Assembly: GCF_025770785.1 (NCBI RefSeq)
Contig: NZ_JANZLA010000001.1
Location: 124,001-188,000 of the forward strand
DNA: 64,000 bases
Source of the DNA: Cellulomonas sp. SG140
GTDB lineage: Bacteria; Actinomycetota; Actinomycetes; Actinomycetales; Cellulomonadaceae
Direction of reading: 5' to 3'
The stretch's first letter is position 1. Every line of letters begins with the position of its first letter. Shown in pieces: positions 37,441 to 46,567 of this stretch. A program made the translations under genes and the position numbers. Under the pieces are notes generated by a model that saw nothing but the letters and a program-made list of their open reading frames with translations, was not told the origin of the DNA and ran no database searches.

Positions 37441-38582
37441 GTCGTCGCTGGCGCGCCGGTCCGGAGCAGCCCGTGCAGCACGGCCAGCGTGAGCTCCGCC
37501 GTGCGGTCCCAGCTGAACGACGCCGCCCGCTCGTACCCGGCGGACCGCATGGCGGCACGGCGCCCCGCATCCGCCAGCAGGCCGCTGACGGCGACGCCGA
37601 GCAGGTCCGGATCTGTCGCGTCGACGTACTCCGCCGCCGGGCCGCCGACCTCCCGGAGGACCGCGATGTCGTTGGCCAGGACGGGGACCCCGCGCGCCAT
37701 GGCGTCCAGCACCGGGAGGCCGAACCCCTCGGACAGGGACGGGCAGACGTAGAGCGCGGCCCGGCCGTAGAGCGACTCGAGCTGGGCGGTCGTCACCCAG
37801 CCGAGGAGGCTGACGTCGGCCTCGAGCCCCAGCTCCTCGACGGCTGGCCGCAACGGGTCCGCACCGTGGCTCCCCGTGATCACCAGCCGCGGTCTGACCG
37901 CGGCGTCGATGCGGGCGAGCGCCCGCACCAGGCCGACGAAGTTCTTGTGCGGCAGCCGGTTGCCCGTCGCGAGGACGAACGGTCGCTCCTCGTCGATCCC
38001 GAGACCGGCCAGCTCCCGCGCCGCCGTGCTCTCGTCGACCGGGTGCGGCGCGCTCGAGGCCAGCGGCGTGTGCGTGATGCGGGACGGCGGGACGTGGACG
38101 TGGCGCACGATGGACGCGGCGGCGTCCTCGCTGTCGGTCAGCAGGGCCCGTGCCCCCCGCGCGGCGCCGCGGATGATGCCGCTGGTGATCGCCCGCGTCA
38201 CCGCGCTGACCTCGGGGTTCGGGAAGTCGAACGCAATCATGTCGTGGAGGGTCACCAGGCGCGGGACGCGGCCGGCGACCGGACCGAAGTTCGCGGGGCA
38301 CCACAGGAGGTCGGCGCGGGATCGACGCGCGAGCGCGTCCACCGCGAGCACCTCCGCCAGCGCCCACACCGGCCGGTTCTCGCCGGAGATCGGTACCGTG
38401 CGCAGCTCGCCCGGGAACCAGTCCCGCAGGAGGTCGCGGCCGGTCGTGTTGGTCAGCCCGACGAGCTCGAGCTCCGGGTCGAGCCCCGCGACCCTGGTCA
38501 GCACCTGGCGGATGTACGTCTCCGTGCCGCCTCGCCGACCGGTGAAGTAGAGCAGGTCGACGGCGACCCTGGCTCGCGTCAC
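37437..38582 (-). CDS. GT4-family glycosyltransferase
   Basis: 381 residues, GT-B fold. The N-terminal domain starts RVAVDLLYFTGRRGGTETYIRQVL, with RLVTLHDMIAFDF. The C-terminal domain has FVLATGNRLPHKNFVGLVRALARI, VSLLGWVTTAQLESLYGRAALYVCPSLSEGFGLPVLDAMARGVPV, that is the EGFGLPxLEAM-type nucleotide-sugar signature. The donor and acceptor cannot be read from sequence. GTG 38582 overlaps the stop of the GT2 gene upstream (GTGA). Confidence 0.9.
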   Translation of the reverse strand: MTRARVAVDLLYFTGRRGGTETYIRQVLTRVAGLDPELELVGLTNTTGRDLLRDWFPGELRTVPISGENRPVWALAEVLAVDALARRSRADLLWCPANFGPVAGRVPRLVTLHDMIAFDFPNPEVSAVTRAITSGIIRGAARGARALLTDSEDAAASIVRHVHVPPSRITHTPLASSAPHPVDESTAARELAGLGIDEERPFVLATGNRLPHKNFVGLVRALARIDAAVRPRLVITGSHGADPLRPAVEELGLEADVSLLGWVTTAQLESLYGRAALYVCPSLSEGFGLPVLDAMARGVPVLANDIAVLREVGGPAAEYVDATDPDLLGVAVSGLLADAGRRAAMRSAGYERAASFSWDRTAELTLAVLHGLLRTGAPATT

Positions 38583-39841
38583 GGGGCCTGGACGCCGAGC
38601 GTCGACGTCTCGTCGTCGGTCGTGCGGATCCGACCGCCGGCCTCCGCGCGGGTGGCGACCGTCAGGGTGCCCGCGAACATCGACGCCATCACGGTGAAGA
38701 AGCCGATGGTCAGGCCGAGGGTGACGGGGATGCCGATGCGGATCGACGCCCCCATGTCGAGGGCGCCGAACCCTCGACCGCCCCAGCTGATCACCTGCGC
38801 GAGCCCGGCGAGGAGCCCGGCGACGAAGATGACCAGACCGGTGACCACTCCGCGCTCGAGCGTGAACAGCTCGTACACCCACCGGAACCGCGGACCGATG
38901 GGCAGGAAGCCCTCGCGCGCCGCGTAGAGCTTGGTGAGCACCGAGAAGATGACCGCCTCGTACCCGAGCAGCGTGATGGCCGCGGTGTACACCATCGTGA
39001 CGGTGTCGAAGCCGACGTCACCGACGCGCACCGGCCCGAACATCAGGGTCACGGTCGCCGCGCAGCCGAGGGCGAAGAGGAGCAGGCCGGGGTAGAGGAA
39101 GAGCCACCGGGGCGCGTACAGCAGCAGGAACCTCAGGTGCCGCCACCCGTCGTGCCAGCTGCGCAGGTGCGGCGGCCGCGACCGCCCGTCCTTGCTCAGG
39201 GTGGTCGGCACCTCGGTGATGCTCAGCCCGGCCAGGCTCGCGCGCACCACCATCTCGGACGCGTACTCCATGCCGGTGGTCACCAGGCCGAGCCGCAGCA
39301 CGGCGTCGCGCTCGTAGCCCCGCAGCCCGCAGTGGAAGTCACGGATGTTCCGGTTGAAGAACAGCCGTCCGATGCCCGACAGCACGGGGTTGCCGAGGTA
39401 CCGGTGCAGGGGCGGCATCGCCCCTGGCGCGATGCCCCCGCTGAAGCGGTTGCCCATCACCAGCTGGTAGCCCGCGCGCAGCCGCTCGACGAACGGGTCG
39501 AGCGCCGAGAAGTCGTAGCTGTCGTCGGCGTCGCCCATGATCACGTAGCGGCCGCGTGCCGCGGCCGTGCCGCCGATGAGCGCCGCACCGTAGCCGCGGT
39601 CGGCCACGGGGACCACACGCGCTCCGAGGCCCTCCGCGATCGCCTGGGACCCGTCGGTGCTGCCGTTGTCGGCGATCAGCACCTCGCCGTCGATGCCCGA
39701 CGCGTCGAGGTACGCGCGCGCCTTGCGGATGCAGGTGGCGAGCGTCTCGGCCTCGTTGAGGCACGGCATCAGGATCGTGAGCTCGCAGGTCGCGGGCGCT
39801 GCCATCTGGTCCGTCCGGTGGTTCGTGCTGGGTCGCGACAC
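38579..39841 (-). CDS. GT2 glycosyltransferase with C-terminal membrane helices (DPM/GtrB-like)
   Basis: 420 residues. CELTILMPCLNEAETLATCIRKARAYL opens a GT-A domain; GEVLIADNGSTDGS, GRYVIMGDADDSYDFSALDPF and DFHCGLRGYERDAVLRLGL are the substrate-binding motifs of polyprenol-phosphate sugar synthases. About five helices follow from residue 240 (PRWLFLYPGLLLFALGCAAT). It probably makes a polyprenyl-phosphate sugar donor. GTG 39841 has GAGGG 5 bases upstream; a second start (ATG 39805) is possible. One base separates it from the upstream GT4 gene. Confidence 0.88.
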   Translation of the reverse strand: MSRPSTNHRTDQMAAPATCELTILMPCLNEAETLATCIRKARAYLDASGIDGEVLIADNGSTDGSQAIAEGLGARVVPVADRGYGAALIGGTAAARGRYVIMGDADDSYDFSALDPFVERLRAGYQLVMGNRFSGGIAPGAMPPLHRYLGNPVLSGIGRLFFNRNIRDFHCGLRGYERDAVLRLGLVTTGMEYASEMVVRASLAGLSITEVPTTLSKDGRSRPPHLRSWHDGWRHLRFLLLYAPRWLFLYPGLLLFALGCAATVTLMFGPVRVGDVGFDTVTMVYTAAITLLGYEAVIFSVLTKLYAAREGFLPIGPRFRWVYELFTLERGVVTGLVIFVAGLLAGLAQVISWGGRGFGALDMGASIRIGIPVTLGLTIGFFTVMASMFAGTLTVATRAEAGGRIRTTDDETSTLGVQAP

Positions 39842-39842
39842 C

Positions 39843-41021
39843 TTATCCCTCGTCCTCGTGCCGGCCGTGGGCCCCGTCGCCCGCGAGCGCGGTCAGTATG
39901 GCGCGCGCCGCCGCCTCCGCCGTACGCGTCCGGGCGGCCTGCTCGAACCAGTCGCGAGCGCTGCGGCGCAGCGCGGCTCCGCCCTCGACCGCGCGGACCA
40001 GGGCCGCCCCCAGCTCGGCGGCGTCCGTCGAGGCCGCCACGTAGCCGTTGACCCCGTCCTCGACGAGCTCCGTCGACGCGTTGTCCTCCGCCCGGACGAG
40101 CACCACGGGGGTGCCTGCGGCACAGGCCTCGACGACGACGAGGCCGTACCCCTCCCGCCGTGAGGGGTTGACCAGCACCGCGGCCGTCCCGACCGTGGCC
40201 TCGAGCTCGGCCTGGCTGACGAAGCCGGGGAGCTCGACCACGTCGTCGAGACCGAGGGCGTGCACGGCGGTGCGCACCGAGTCCCGTGACGGTCCGTCCC
40301 CGAGCAGGACGGCGCGGAGCGAGGGCACGCGCTGCCGCGCGAACTGGATCGCGGCGGGGATCGCCTCGACGCGCTTGTCCGGGATGTGCCGCCCGGCGAA
40401 GACGACCGTCGGCGGGTCCGCCGGGACCGGGACGAACGCGATGTGGTCGGTCCCGTGGATCAGCCCCGGGCTGCGGACGGGCTCGCGCCGCGCCCCCTCC
40501 GCACGGAGGCGTTCGGTGTTCATCGCCGAGTGCGCGCTCACCCACGGGCTGACGCGGACGGCCAGCCGCTGGAGCGCCGACGCGACACGCCCGACCACCG
40601 GACCGGAGTACTCCCTCCACTGCGCCGGCCGCCACACCTCGAGGAAGTCGGAGCAGAACGCGGTGCGCGTGCCGACGAGCGCAGCGCGGGCGGCCAGGAC
40701 GTTGAGCGTCGGCAGAGCGCTGACGAGCACCGCGTCGTAGGACCGCCGGTGGCGGACCAGGTGGCGGAACAGCCCGAACGCGAACACGAGGGAGGCTGCC
40801 GGACGGCGCGTGCCGTGCTCGTCGTACAGGCGGGTCGCCCCGCTCACGGCGACCACCTGGACACCCGCCACCTCGGGTGCGGGCCCGGTCCACTGCCGGC
40901 GCGTGAGGTAGTCGACCTGCCAGCCCTGGTCGACGAAAGCCTCGGCGAAGAGGCGGTACTGCCGTTCACCGCCACCGGTGCTCAGCGGGTAGAAGCAGTC
41001 GAAGGCCACCGCGATCCGCAC
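39843..41021 (-). CDS. GT4-family glycosyltransferase
   Basis: 392 residues. N-terminal MRIAVAFDCFYPLSTGGGERQYRLFAEAF contains the GGGE-type acceptor loop. In the C-terminal domain PPTVVFAGRHIPDKRVEAIPAAI and AAVLVNPSRREGYGLVVVEACAAGTPVVLV carry the retaining GT-B nucleotide-sugar motif (REGYG...E). First gene of the leftward operon that ends with the flippase. On this strand TAGCCT (41033-41028) ends exactly 6 bases before GTG 41021 with no ribosome binding site, so it is probably leaderless. Sugar specificity unknown. Confidence 0.9.
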   Translation of the reverse strand: MRIAVAFDCFYPLSTGGGERQYRLFAEAFVDQGWQVDYLTRRQWTGPAPEVAGVQVVAVSGATRLYDEHGTRRPAASLVFAFGLFRHLVRHRRSYDAVLVSALPTLNVLAARAALVGTRTAFCSDFLEVWRPAQWREYSGPVVGRVASALQRLAVRVSPWVSAHSAMNTERLRAEGARREPVRSPGLIHGTDHIAFVPVPADPPTVVFAGRHIPDKRVEAIPAAIQFARQRVPSLRAVLLGDGPSRDSVRTAVHALGLDDVVELPGFVSQAELEATVGTAAVLVNPSRREGYGLVVVEACAAGTPVVLVRAEDNASTELVEDGVNGYVAASTDAAELGAALVRAVEGGAALRRSARDWFEQAARTRTAEAAARAILTALAGDGAHGRHEDEG

Positions 41022-41027
41022 CGGGCA

Positions 41028-41057
41028 AGGCTAGCGAGCCGCGGTCAGCGCTATCGT
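41028..41057. promoter_or_regulatory. Divergent -10 elements of the flippase operon and the DUF2142/rml genes
   Basis: TAGCCT on the minus strand (41033-41028) is 6 bases from the GTG at 41021. TATCGT on the plus strand (41052-41057) is 35 bases from ATG 41093. The two -10 elements are 18 bases apart, so one bound regulator could affect both directions. Confidence 0.45.
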
Positions 41058-41092
41058 GCAGCCGGCCCGACGAGCGAACGTGGGAAGAAGCC

Positions 41093-42673
41093 ATGCCGGA
41101 CTACTCCTCAGCCCCGACCGACGAACCGGTGTCGGGCACCGCCAGGCACAGGGGGCGGCGCACCTTCTGGTCCGCGTTCGGGCTGCTGTGGCTGCTCACG
41201 GCGACGTGGTCGCTGGCGTCACCGCTGGCCTCCGGCCCGGACGAGAACGCGCACGTCGTGAAGGCCGCCGCGGTGGTGCGCGGCCAGCTCGAGGGCCGGT
41301 CGGCGCCAGACAACCCGGGCTCCGGCGTCGTGGACGTGCCCGCGGTCTACGCGGACCTGATGACCTACCCGATCTGCTTCGCCTTCCACGGCGACGTGCC
41401 GGCGCGGTGCGCGACCCCGCTGCCGTCCGGCTCGGCGGCGGCGGTGCAGACCCCCGCCTCCACCTGGGTGGTCCGCAACAACCCGCTGTACTACGCCGTC
41501 GTCGGCCTGCCGACCCTGCTGCTGCCGCCGAGCAGCGCCGTCGTGTACCTCATGCGGCTGCTCTCGGCGGCGCTGACGTCGGCGGTGCTCGCCTGGGGCT
41601 TCCGCGAGCTCGCCGCCCTCCGCCGACGCTCGTTCCCCGTGCTCGGCGTGGTCGCCGCACTGACCCCGATGGTGGTCTTCCTCAACAGCGTCGTGAATCC
41701 CTCCGGCCTCGAGATCAGCGCGGCGCTGACGCTCTGGATCGCGCTCACCGCGATGGTCCGCGACCCCGACCGGACCCGGGCGGTCCCCCGGTCGATCGGC
41801 ATCGCCGTGGTGTCCGTGCTGATGGTCAACTCGCGCGGCCTGTCGCCCCTGTACCTCGGCGCCATCGCGCTCGTGGTGGCGGCCATCGGCCCCTGGTCGG
41901 GCGTCCGGGCGCTGCTGCGCGACCGCCGGACGTGGCCGTGGATGGGCGTGGTCGTCCTCGGCACAGCCCTCTCGCTGGTCTGGACTCTGGGCGCCGGCAC
42001 CCTGGCGGGTGGAGGCGCGGCTCATCCGGAGCTCGGCTTCTTCTCGACGGCGAACAGGACCCTGGTCGACACGGGCGACTTCCTCGTCATGTCGATCGGC
42101 CGGTTCGGCTGGCTCGACACCCTGCTGCCCACCCTCGTCGTCCTGGTCGCCGCCGCGCTGATCGGCCTGCCCACGCTGCTGGCGCTGGCGCTCGGCTCGG
42201 TGCGCGACCGGCTCGGCACGCTGGCCACGGTGGCGGTCGCCGTGCTGATGCCGGTGCTCATCCAGGCCTGGCAGGCGCGCAACGTCGGCTACATCTGGAC
42301 GGCGCGGTACTCGCTGCCGCTCACCGTCGGGGTGCTGGTCGTGGCCGGTTTCGGGGCGCGTGCCGGCTCGTGGGACCTCCCGGGATGGTTCGGTCGCCGC
42401 GTCGTCGGGACGTTGCTGCCGGCCTTCGCCGCGGTCGAGCTCGCGGCGTTCCTCACCAACCTGCGGCGCTACACCGTCGGCGACACCGGCTCCTGGCGCC
42501 ACGCGTTCACCGGGGCGTGGTCGCCGCCGTTGTCCGGACTGGCCCTGACCGTCCTCAACGCGGCGGCGCTCGCCCTCGCGGTGTGGCTGCTGAGCCGCCG
42601 CGGGCGGACGACAGCGACCCCGTCGATCGACACGGCCCCGGACGCGAGGCAGCGCGACGGCGCCCACGCCTGA
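41093..42673 (+). CDS. DUF2142 family polytopic membrane protein
   Basis: 526 residues with about 11-12 helices. After helix 1 ([17 protein letters not shown]) comes [23 protein letters not shown], a DENAH motif in the first outer loop, typical of DUF2142 and similar to the catalytic acidic loop of GT-C glycosyltransferases. Later segments [21 protein letters not shown] and [17 protein letters not shown] also fit. It may transfer a lipid-linked sugar on the outer face. It stands upstream of rmlA and ends at a hairpin. ATG 41093 is preceded by GGGAAGAAG. Confidence 0.85.
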   Translation: MPDYSSAPTDEPVSGTARHRGRRTFWSAFGLLWLLTATWSLASPLASGPDENAHVVKAAAVVRGQLEGRSAPDNPGSGVVDVPAVYADLMTYPICFAFHGDVPARCATPLPSGSAAAVQTPASTWVVRNNPLYYAVVGLPTLLLPPSSAVVYLMRLLSAALTSAVLAWGFRELAALRRRSFPVLGVVAALTPMVVFLNSVVNPSGLEISAALTLWIALTAMVRDPDRTRAVPRSIGIAVVSVLMVNSRGLSPLYLGAIALVVAAIGPWSGVRALLRDRRTWPWMGVVVLGTALSLVWTLGAGTLAGGGAAHPELGFFSTANRTLVDTGDFLVMSIGRFGWLDTLLPTLVVLVAAALIGLPTLLALALGSVRDRLGTLATVAVAVLMPVLIQAWQARNVGYIWTARYSLPLTVGVLVVAGFGARAGSWDLPGWFGRRVVGTLLPAFAAVELAAFLTNLRRYTVGDTGSWRHAFTGAWSPPLSGLALTVLNAAALALAVWLLSRRGRTTATPSIDTAPDARQRDGAHA

Positions 42674-42697
42674 CCCACCGCGCGACGGTGCGGTGGG
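42674..42697 (+). terminator. Hairpin after the DUF2142 gene
   Basis: CCCACCGC (42674-42681) and GCGGTGGG (42690-42697) form a perfect 8-bp stem with an 8-base loop directly behind the stop codon. Confidence 0.6.
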
Positions 42698-42752
42698 CGA
42701 GCACGACCGCGGCTTGGCGTGGCACGCCACCCATGGGCCAGACTGGCTGCCC

Positions 42753-43634
42753 ATGCGCGGCATCATCCTGGCTGGCGGCTCGGGCACCCGGCTGCACCCC
42801 ATCACGCTCGGCGTGAGCAAGCAGCTGGTCCCGGTCTACGACAAGCCGATGATCTACTACCCGCTGTCCACGCTCATCGCCGCGGGCATCCGGGACATCC
42901 TGGTGATCACCACGCCGCACGACGCCGCCCAGTTCGAGCGCCTGCTCGGTGACGGCTCGCAGTTCGGGGTGTCGATCAGCTACGTGCAGCAGCAGGTGCC
43001 CAACGGCCTGGCCCAGGCCTTCGTCCTGGGGGCGGACTTCATCGGCGGCGAGGCGGCCGCGCTGGTGCTCGGCGACAACATCTTCTACGGCCCCGGGCTG
43101 GGGTCCCAGCTCCAGCGGTTCAGGACGCTCGACGGTGCCGCGGTCTTCGCCTACCGGGTCGCCGAGCCGCGGGCGTACGGCGTCGTCGAGTTCGACGCCG
43201 AGGGCCGGGCCCTCTCGCTGGAGGAGAAGCCCGAGCACCCCAAGAGCAGCTACGCGGTCCCCGGTCTCTACTTCTACGACAACGACGTCGTGGCGATCGC
43301 GCGCGACCTGCGGCCGTCGGCGCGGGGCGAGTACGAGATCACCGACGTGAACCGCACCTACCTCGAGCAGGGCCGGCTGCACGTCGAGGTGCTCCCCCGG
43401 GGAACCGCGTGGCTGGACACCGGCACGTTCGACTCGCTCCTGGAGGCCTCCGACTTCGTGCGGACCATCGAGTCGCGCCAGGGACTCAAGATCGGCTCCC
43501 CCGAGGAGGTGGCGTGGCGTCGCGGCTTCCTGTCGGACGACGAGCTGCGCACGCGAGCCGAGGCGCTGGTGAAGTCGGGCTACGGCAGCTACCTGCTCGG
43601 GCTGCTCGAAGCAGCCGACCACCCGCTGTCGTGA
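42753..43634 (+). CDS. rmlA: Glucose-1-phosphate thymidylyltransferase
   Basis: 293 residues. [38 protein letters not shown] is the nucleotidyltransferase signature; [20 protein letters not shown] and [11 protein letters not shown] form the substrate site; [20 protein letters not shown] follows. RmlA makes dTDP-glucose, the common precursor of dTDP-rhamnose and of dTDP-3-aminosugars. ATG 42753 is the natural start and has no ribosome binding site; CAGACT lies 8 bases upstream, so a leaderless mRNA is possible. It begins the rmlA-rmlC-rmlD run. rmlB is missing here and must be elsewhere. Confidence 0.97.
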   Translation: MRGIILAGGSGTRLHPITLGVSKQLVPVYDKPMIYYPLSTLIAAGIRDILVITTPHDAAQFERLLGDGSQFGVSISYVQQQVPNGLAQAFVLGADFIGGEAAALVLGDNIFYGPGLGSQLQRFRTLDGAAVFAYRVAEPRAYGVVEFDAEGRALSLEEKPEHPKSSYAVPGLYFYDNDVVAIARDLRPSARGEYEITDVNRTYLEQGRLHVEVLPRGTAWLDTGTFDSLLEASDFVRTIESRQGLKIGSPEEVAWRRGFLSDDELRTRAEALVKSGYGSYLLGLLEAADHPLS

Positions 43635-43653
43635 CGTCGTTCGAAGGAGCTCG

Positions 43654-44271
43654 ATGACCTACCGCGCCCTGTCCGTGCCCGGCGCCTGGGAAGTGACCCC
43701 GGTGCAGCACGGCGACCCCCGTGGCGTGTTCCTCGAGGCGTTCCAGGGCGCCCCGTTCGCCGAGCACGTCGGGCACCCGCTGGACCTCCAGCAGGTCAAC
43801 TGCTCCGTGTCCGCGGCGGGCGTGCTGCGCGGGATCCACTTCGCCGACGTGCCGCCGGGGCAGGCGAAGTACGTCACCTGCGTCCGCGGCGCCGTGCTCG
43901 ACGTGGTGGTGGACATCCGGGTCGGCTCGCCGACGTTCGGCACGTGGGACACCGTCCTGCTCGACGACGTCGACCGGCGCGCCGTGTACCTGCCGGAGGG
44001 TCTGGGCCACGGCTTCTTCTCCCTCGAGGACGACTCGACCGTGATGTACCTGTGCTCGACGGGCTACTCCCCCGGCAGGGAGCACGGCGTCCACCCGCTC
44101 GATCCGACGCTCGCCATCGCATGGCCGACGACGGATCGCCGGGGTCGCCCGGTCGAGGCCCTGCTGTCGACCAAGGACACGGCTGCGCCGTCGCTGGAGG
44201 AGGCCGCGGCGGCGAGCCTGCTGCCGCGCTACGACGAGGTCGAGGCGTACATCAGGTCGCTGGCCGGCTGA
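43654..44271 (+). CDS. rmlC: dTDP-4-dehydrorhamnose 3,5-epimerase
   Basis: 205 residues, normal length. Cupin fold: EVTPVQHGDPRGVFLEAFQ, VNCSVSAAGVLRGIHFADVPPGQAKYVTCVRGAVLDVVVDIR with the catalytic histidine, then PEGLGHGFFSLEDDSTVMYLCSTGYSPGREHGVHPLDP. It epimerises C3 and C5 of dTDP-4-keto-6-deoxyglucose. It lies 19 bases after rmlA, preceded by GAAGGAG 6 bases before ATG 43654. The substrate would be supplied by an RmlB encoded outside the window. Confidence 0.96.
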   Translation: MTYRALSVPGAWEVTPVQHGDPRGVFLEAFQGAPFAEHVGHPLDLQQVNCSVSAAGVLRGIHFADVPPGQAKYVTCVRGAVLDVVVDIRVGSPTFGTWDTVLLDDVDRRAVYLPEGLGHGFFSLEDDSTVMYLCSTGYSPGREHGVHPLDPTLAIAWPTTDRRGRPVEALLSTKDTAAPSLEEAAAASLLPRYDEVEAYIRSLAG

Positions 44272-44275
44272 TCCG

Positions 44276-44304
44276 TCAGTGCCTCGCCCACGCCTGGGTA
44301 GGGT
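44276..44304 (+). promoter_or_regulatory. Candidate promoter of rmlD
   Basis: TCAGTG (44276-44281), a 17-base spacer and TAGGGT (44299-44304) precede rmlD. An identical -35-like TCAGTG with a 17-base spacer occurs before the acetyltransferase operon at 50374. Confidence 0.45.
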
Positions 44305-44369
44305 GACGGCGGCCGTCGGTCGCCAGCACCCTCCCGGTGGGTGAGGCCGCGGTGCAGAAGGAGGACGCG

Positions 44370-45224
44370 GTGCGCTGGCTCGTCGTGGGTGCGGCCGGGA
44401 TGCTCGGTCGGGACATGGTCGCGGCCGCCTCGGACGCCGGGCACGCGGTCCGCGGCGTGGACCGCGACACCGTCGACATCACCGACCCGGAGTCCGTCGA
44501 CGCGACGCTGCAGGCCGACCGGTACGACGTCGTGGTCAACTGCGCCGCCTGGACCGCGGTCGACGCGGCCGAGTCGGAGGAGGCGTCCGCCTTCGCGGTC
44601 AACGCGGTCGGGCCGGCGCTGCTCGCTCGCGCCGCCCGGCGGACGGGGTCGCGGCTGGTCCACGTCTCCACCGACTACGTGTTCGGTGGGGACGCGGGCT
44701 CGCCGTACGCCGAGAGCACGCCGCCGTCCCCCCGCGGCGCGTACGGCCGTACCAAGGCGGCCGGCGAGTGGGCCGTCCGTGCCGAGCAGCCCGACCACCT
44801 CGTCGTCCGCACCGCGTGGCTCTACGGCGCCGGCGGTCGGTGCTTCCCGAAGACGATGGCGCGGCTGGCCGCCGAACGTGACGAGATCACGGTCGTCGAC
44901 GACCAGGTCGGGCAACCGACGTGGACGGTCGACCTCGCCGACCTCGTGGTGCGGCTCGTCCTGGCACAGGCCCCGGCGGGGACCTATCACGGCACCTCGT
45001 CGGGCGCCACGACCTGGTACGAGTTCGCCCGCACGGTCGTCGGGTCGGCCGGCTACTCCCCCGAGAAGGTGCGCCCCACCTCGAGCGCCACGCTCGCCCT
45101 GGCGGCGCCCCGGCCCGCGTACTCCGTGCTGGGGCACGACGCCCTGCTGGCGGCGGGGGTCACGCCGATCGGGCCGTGGCAGGAGCGCTGGGCCGCCGCC
45201 GCGGCCACCGTGCTGCGCGGCTGA
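44370..45224 (+). CDS. rmlD: dTDP-4-dehydrorhamnose reductase
   Basis: 284 residues. Rossmann start RWLVVGAAGMLGRDMVAAASDAGH; VNCAAWTAVDAAESEE; STDYVFGGDAGSPYAEST and YGRTKAAGEWAV supply the SDR Thr/Tyr-x3-Lys catalytic residues; QVGQPTWTVDLADLVV and GTYHGTSSGATTWYEFA are typical RmlD segments. It reduces the 4-keto sugar to dTDP-L-rhamnose with NAD(P)H. GTG 44370 has AAGGAGG 5 bases upstream, the best ribosome binding site in this region. A gap of 98 bases after rmlC with promoter elements suggests partly separate transcription. Confidence 0.97.
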   Translation: MRWLVVGAAGMLGRDMVAAASDAGHAVRGVDRDTVDITDPESVDATLQADRYDVVVNCAAWTAVDAAESEEASAFAVNAVGPALLARAARRTGSRLVHVSTDYVFGGDAGSPYAESTPPSPRGAYGRTKAAGEWAVRAEQPDHLVVRTAWLYGAGGRCFPKTMARLAAERDEITVVDDQVGQPTWTVDLADLVVRLVLAQAPAGTYHGTSSGATTWYEFARTVVGSAGYSPEKVRPTSSATLALAAPRPAYSVLGHDALLAAGVTPIGPWQERWAAAAATVLRG

Positions 45225-45285
45225 CGTCCGCGCCGCCGCTCGCGCCCGACGGGGCTGCCCGGGCGACGGTCCTCCGCCGCCGCGG

Positions 45286-46413
45286 TCAGGAGCCGAGCGC
45301 CGCTCGGTAGGCGTCGAGGTGCACGCGCGCCGCCGCCTCCCAGGTGAACCCCGCGGCGCGCTCCTGCGCCGCCCGCCCGAGCTCGGACCGGCGCTCGGGG
45401 CGCTCCAGCAGCGACCGGAGCGCGGCCGCGATCTGCTCGTCGGTGGTCCCGCTGTACTCCACGGCGTCGCCACCGACCTCGGGGAGCGACAGCTCCCGGC
45501 TGGTGAGCACGGCCGCGCCGCACGCCATCGCCTCGAGCACCGGCAGGCCGAAGCCCTCGCCCAGGCTCGGGTAGGCCACGACCTCGGCACCGGCCAGGAA
45601 GCCGGCGAGGTCGTCGAGCGGGAGGTAACCCGCCCGACGCACGGTCAGGTGGCCCGGCACGGCCGCCAGCGCAGGCTCGACACCCTCGTCCCAGCCGGGC
45701 CCTCCCGCGAGCACGAGTGCCGGTGGCTCCTGCCACGCCGCCACCGCGGTGACCCAGCCACGCACCAGCGCCGGGACGTTCTTGCGCGGTTCGAGGGTGC
45801 CCAGGAACGCGACGTACGGCCGGTCGGCGATGTCGAGCGTCGCACGGACACGATCGCGCTCGGCGGCGTCGGTCGGGTGGAACACCGCGGTGTCCACCCC
45901 GTGGTGGGCCACGTGGAAGCGGCCGGCGTCCCCTCCGGCGTAGCGGCGCACCTCGCGGCCCGTCGCCGCGGAGGGGACGACGAGCGCGGCCGCGTGGCGC
46001 ACCGCCCACCGCGTCGCGGTGCGGAAGAACCGCCCCTTGACGGCGGAGTGCAGCGACGGGTGGCTGAAGAACGTCGCGTCGTGCAGCGTCACCACGACGG
46101 GCCGACCGGCCGCGACGGGCATCGTGTAGTGCGGGCTGTGCAGGACGTCCGCACGCCAGCGGCGCGCCACCCCCGGCAGTCCCAGCTGCTCCCACGCCAT
46201 CCGCGCGGGCCGGCGTGCCACTGCTCCGGGTGCGATGACGATCTCCGCACCCGGCGCCGCTGCCGCCAGACGCTCACCGTCACGCGGCTGGACCGCCACG
46301 GCGAGCGCGAGGTCCATCGCGTCCAGCGCACGCAGCAGCTCCTCGACGTACCGGCCGACGCCACCGCGGTCCGGTGGGATCGCCGTCGCGTCGACCAGCA
46401 CCCGCATCTTCAT
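45286..46413 (-). CDS. GT4-family glycosyltransferase
   Basis: 375 residues. MRVLVDATAIPPDRGGVGRYVEELLRAL at the N-terminus and VVVTLHDATFFSHP belong to a GT-B protein of the mannosyl/rhamnosyl type. FLGTLEPRKNVPALVRGWV and GAEVVAYPSLGEGFGLPVLEAMACGAAVLTSRELSLPEVGG are the classical C-terminal motifs. It is transcribed leftwards, convergent with rmlD and divergent from the GT2 gene at 46568. ATG 46413 was taken, with MRV six bases later as alternative; a TACGCT element lies at 46443-46438. Confidence 0.9.
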   Translation of the reverse strand: MKMRVLVDATAIPPDRGGVGRYVEELLRALDAMDLALAVAVQPRDGERLAAAAPGAEIVIAPGAVARRPARMAWEQLGLPGVARRWRADVLHSPHYTMPVAAGRPVVVTLHDATFFSHPSLHSAVKGRFFRTATRWAVRHAAALVVPSAATGREVRRYAGGDAGRFHVAHHGVDTAVFHPTDAAERDRVRATLDIADRPYVAFLGTLEPRKNVPALVRGWVTAVAAWQEPPALVLAGGPGWDEGVEPALAAVPGHLTVRRAGYLPLDDLAGFLAGAEVVAYPSLGEGFGLPVLEAMACGAAVLTSRELSLPEVGGDAVEYSGTTDEQIAAALRSLLERPERRSELGRAAQERAAGFTWEAAARVHLDAYRAALGS

Positions 46414-46437
46414 CGCGACCCGATCTGCACGGCGCCG

Positions 46438-46480
46438 AGCGTAACGGGGGCGGTCGGCGCGCCGGCCTGCACGGTAGAGT
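46438..46480. promoter_or_regulatory. Divergent -10 elements between the two glycosyltransferase genes
   Basis: TACGCT on the minus strand (46443-46438) and TAGAGT on the plus strand (46475-46480) point outwards to the genes starting at 46413 and 46568. Neither has a clear -35. Confidence 0.35.
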
Positions 46481-46567
46481 CGCGGACCGCAGTCCCGCCG
46501 GCCGTCGTCCGTGCGCCCCTCGCGCACCGACCGCCCGTCCCCCAGCGATCCGGAGCCGTCTGACGCC

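Noticed and set aside
36175..38367. One long fused flippase-glycosyltransferase reading frame
   Set aside because: The flippase has its own ATG at 37440 overlapping the stop of the glycosyltransferase, which is read in a different frame.
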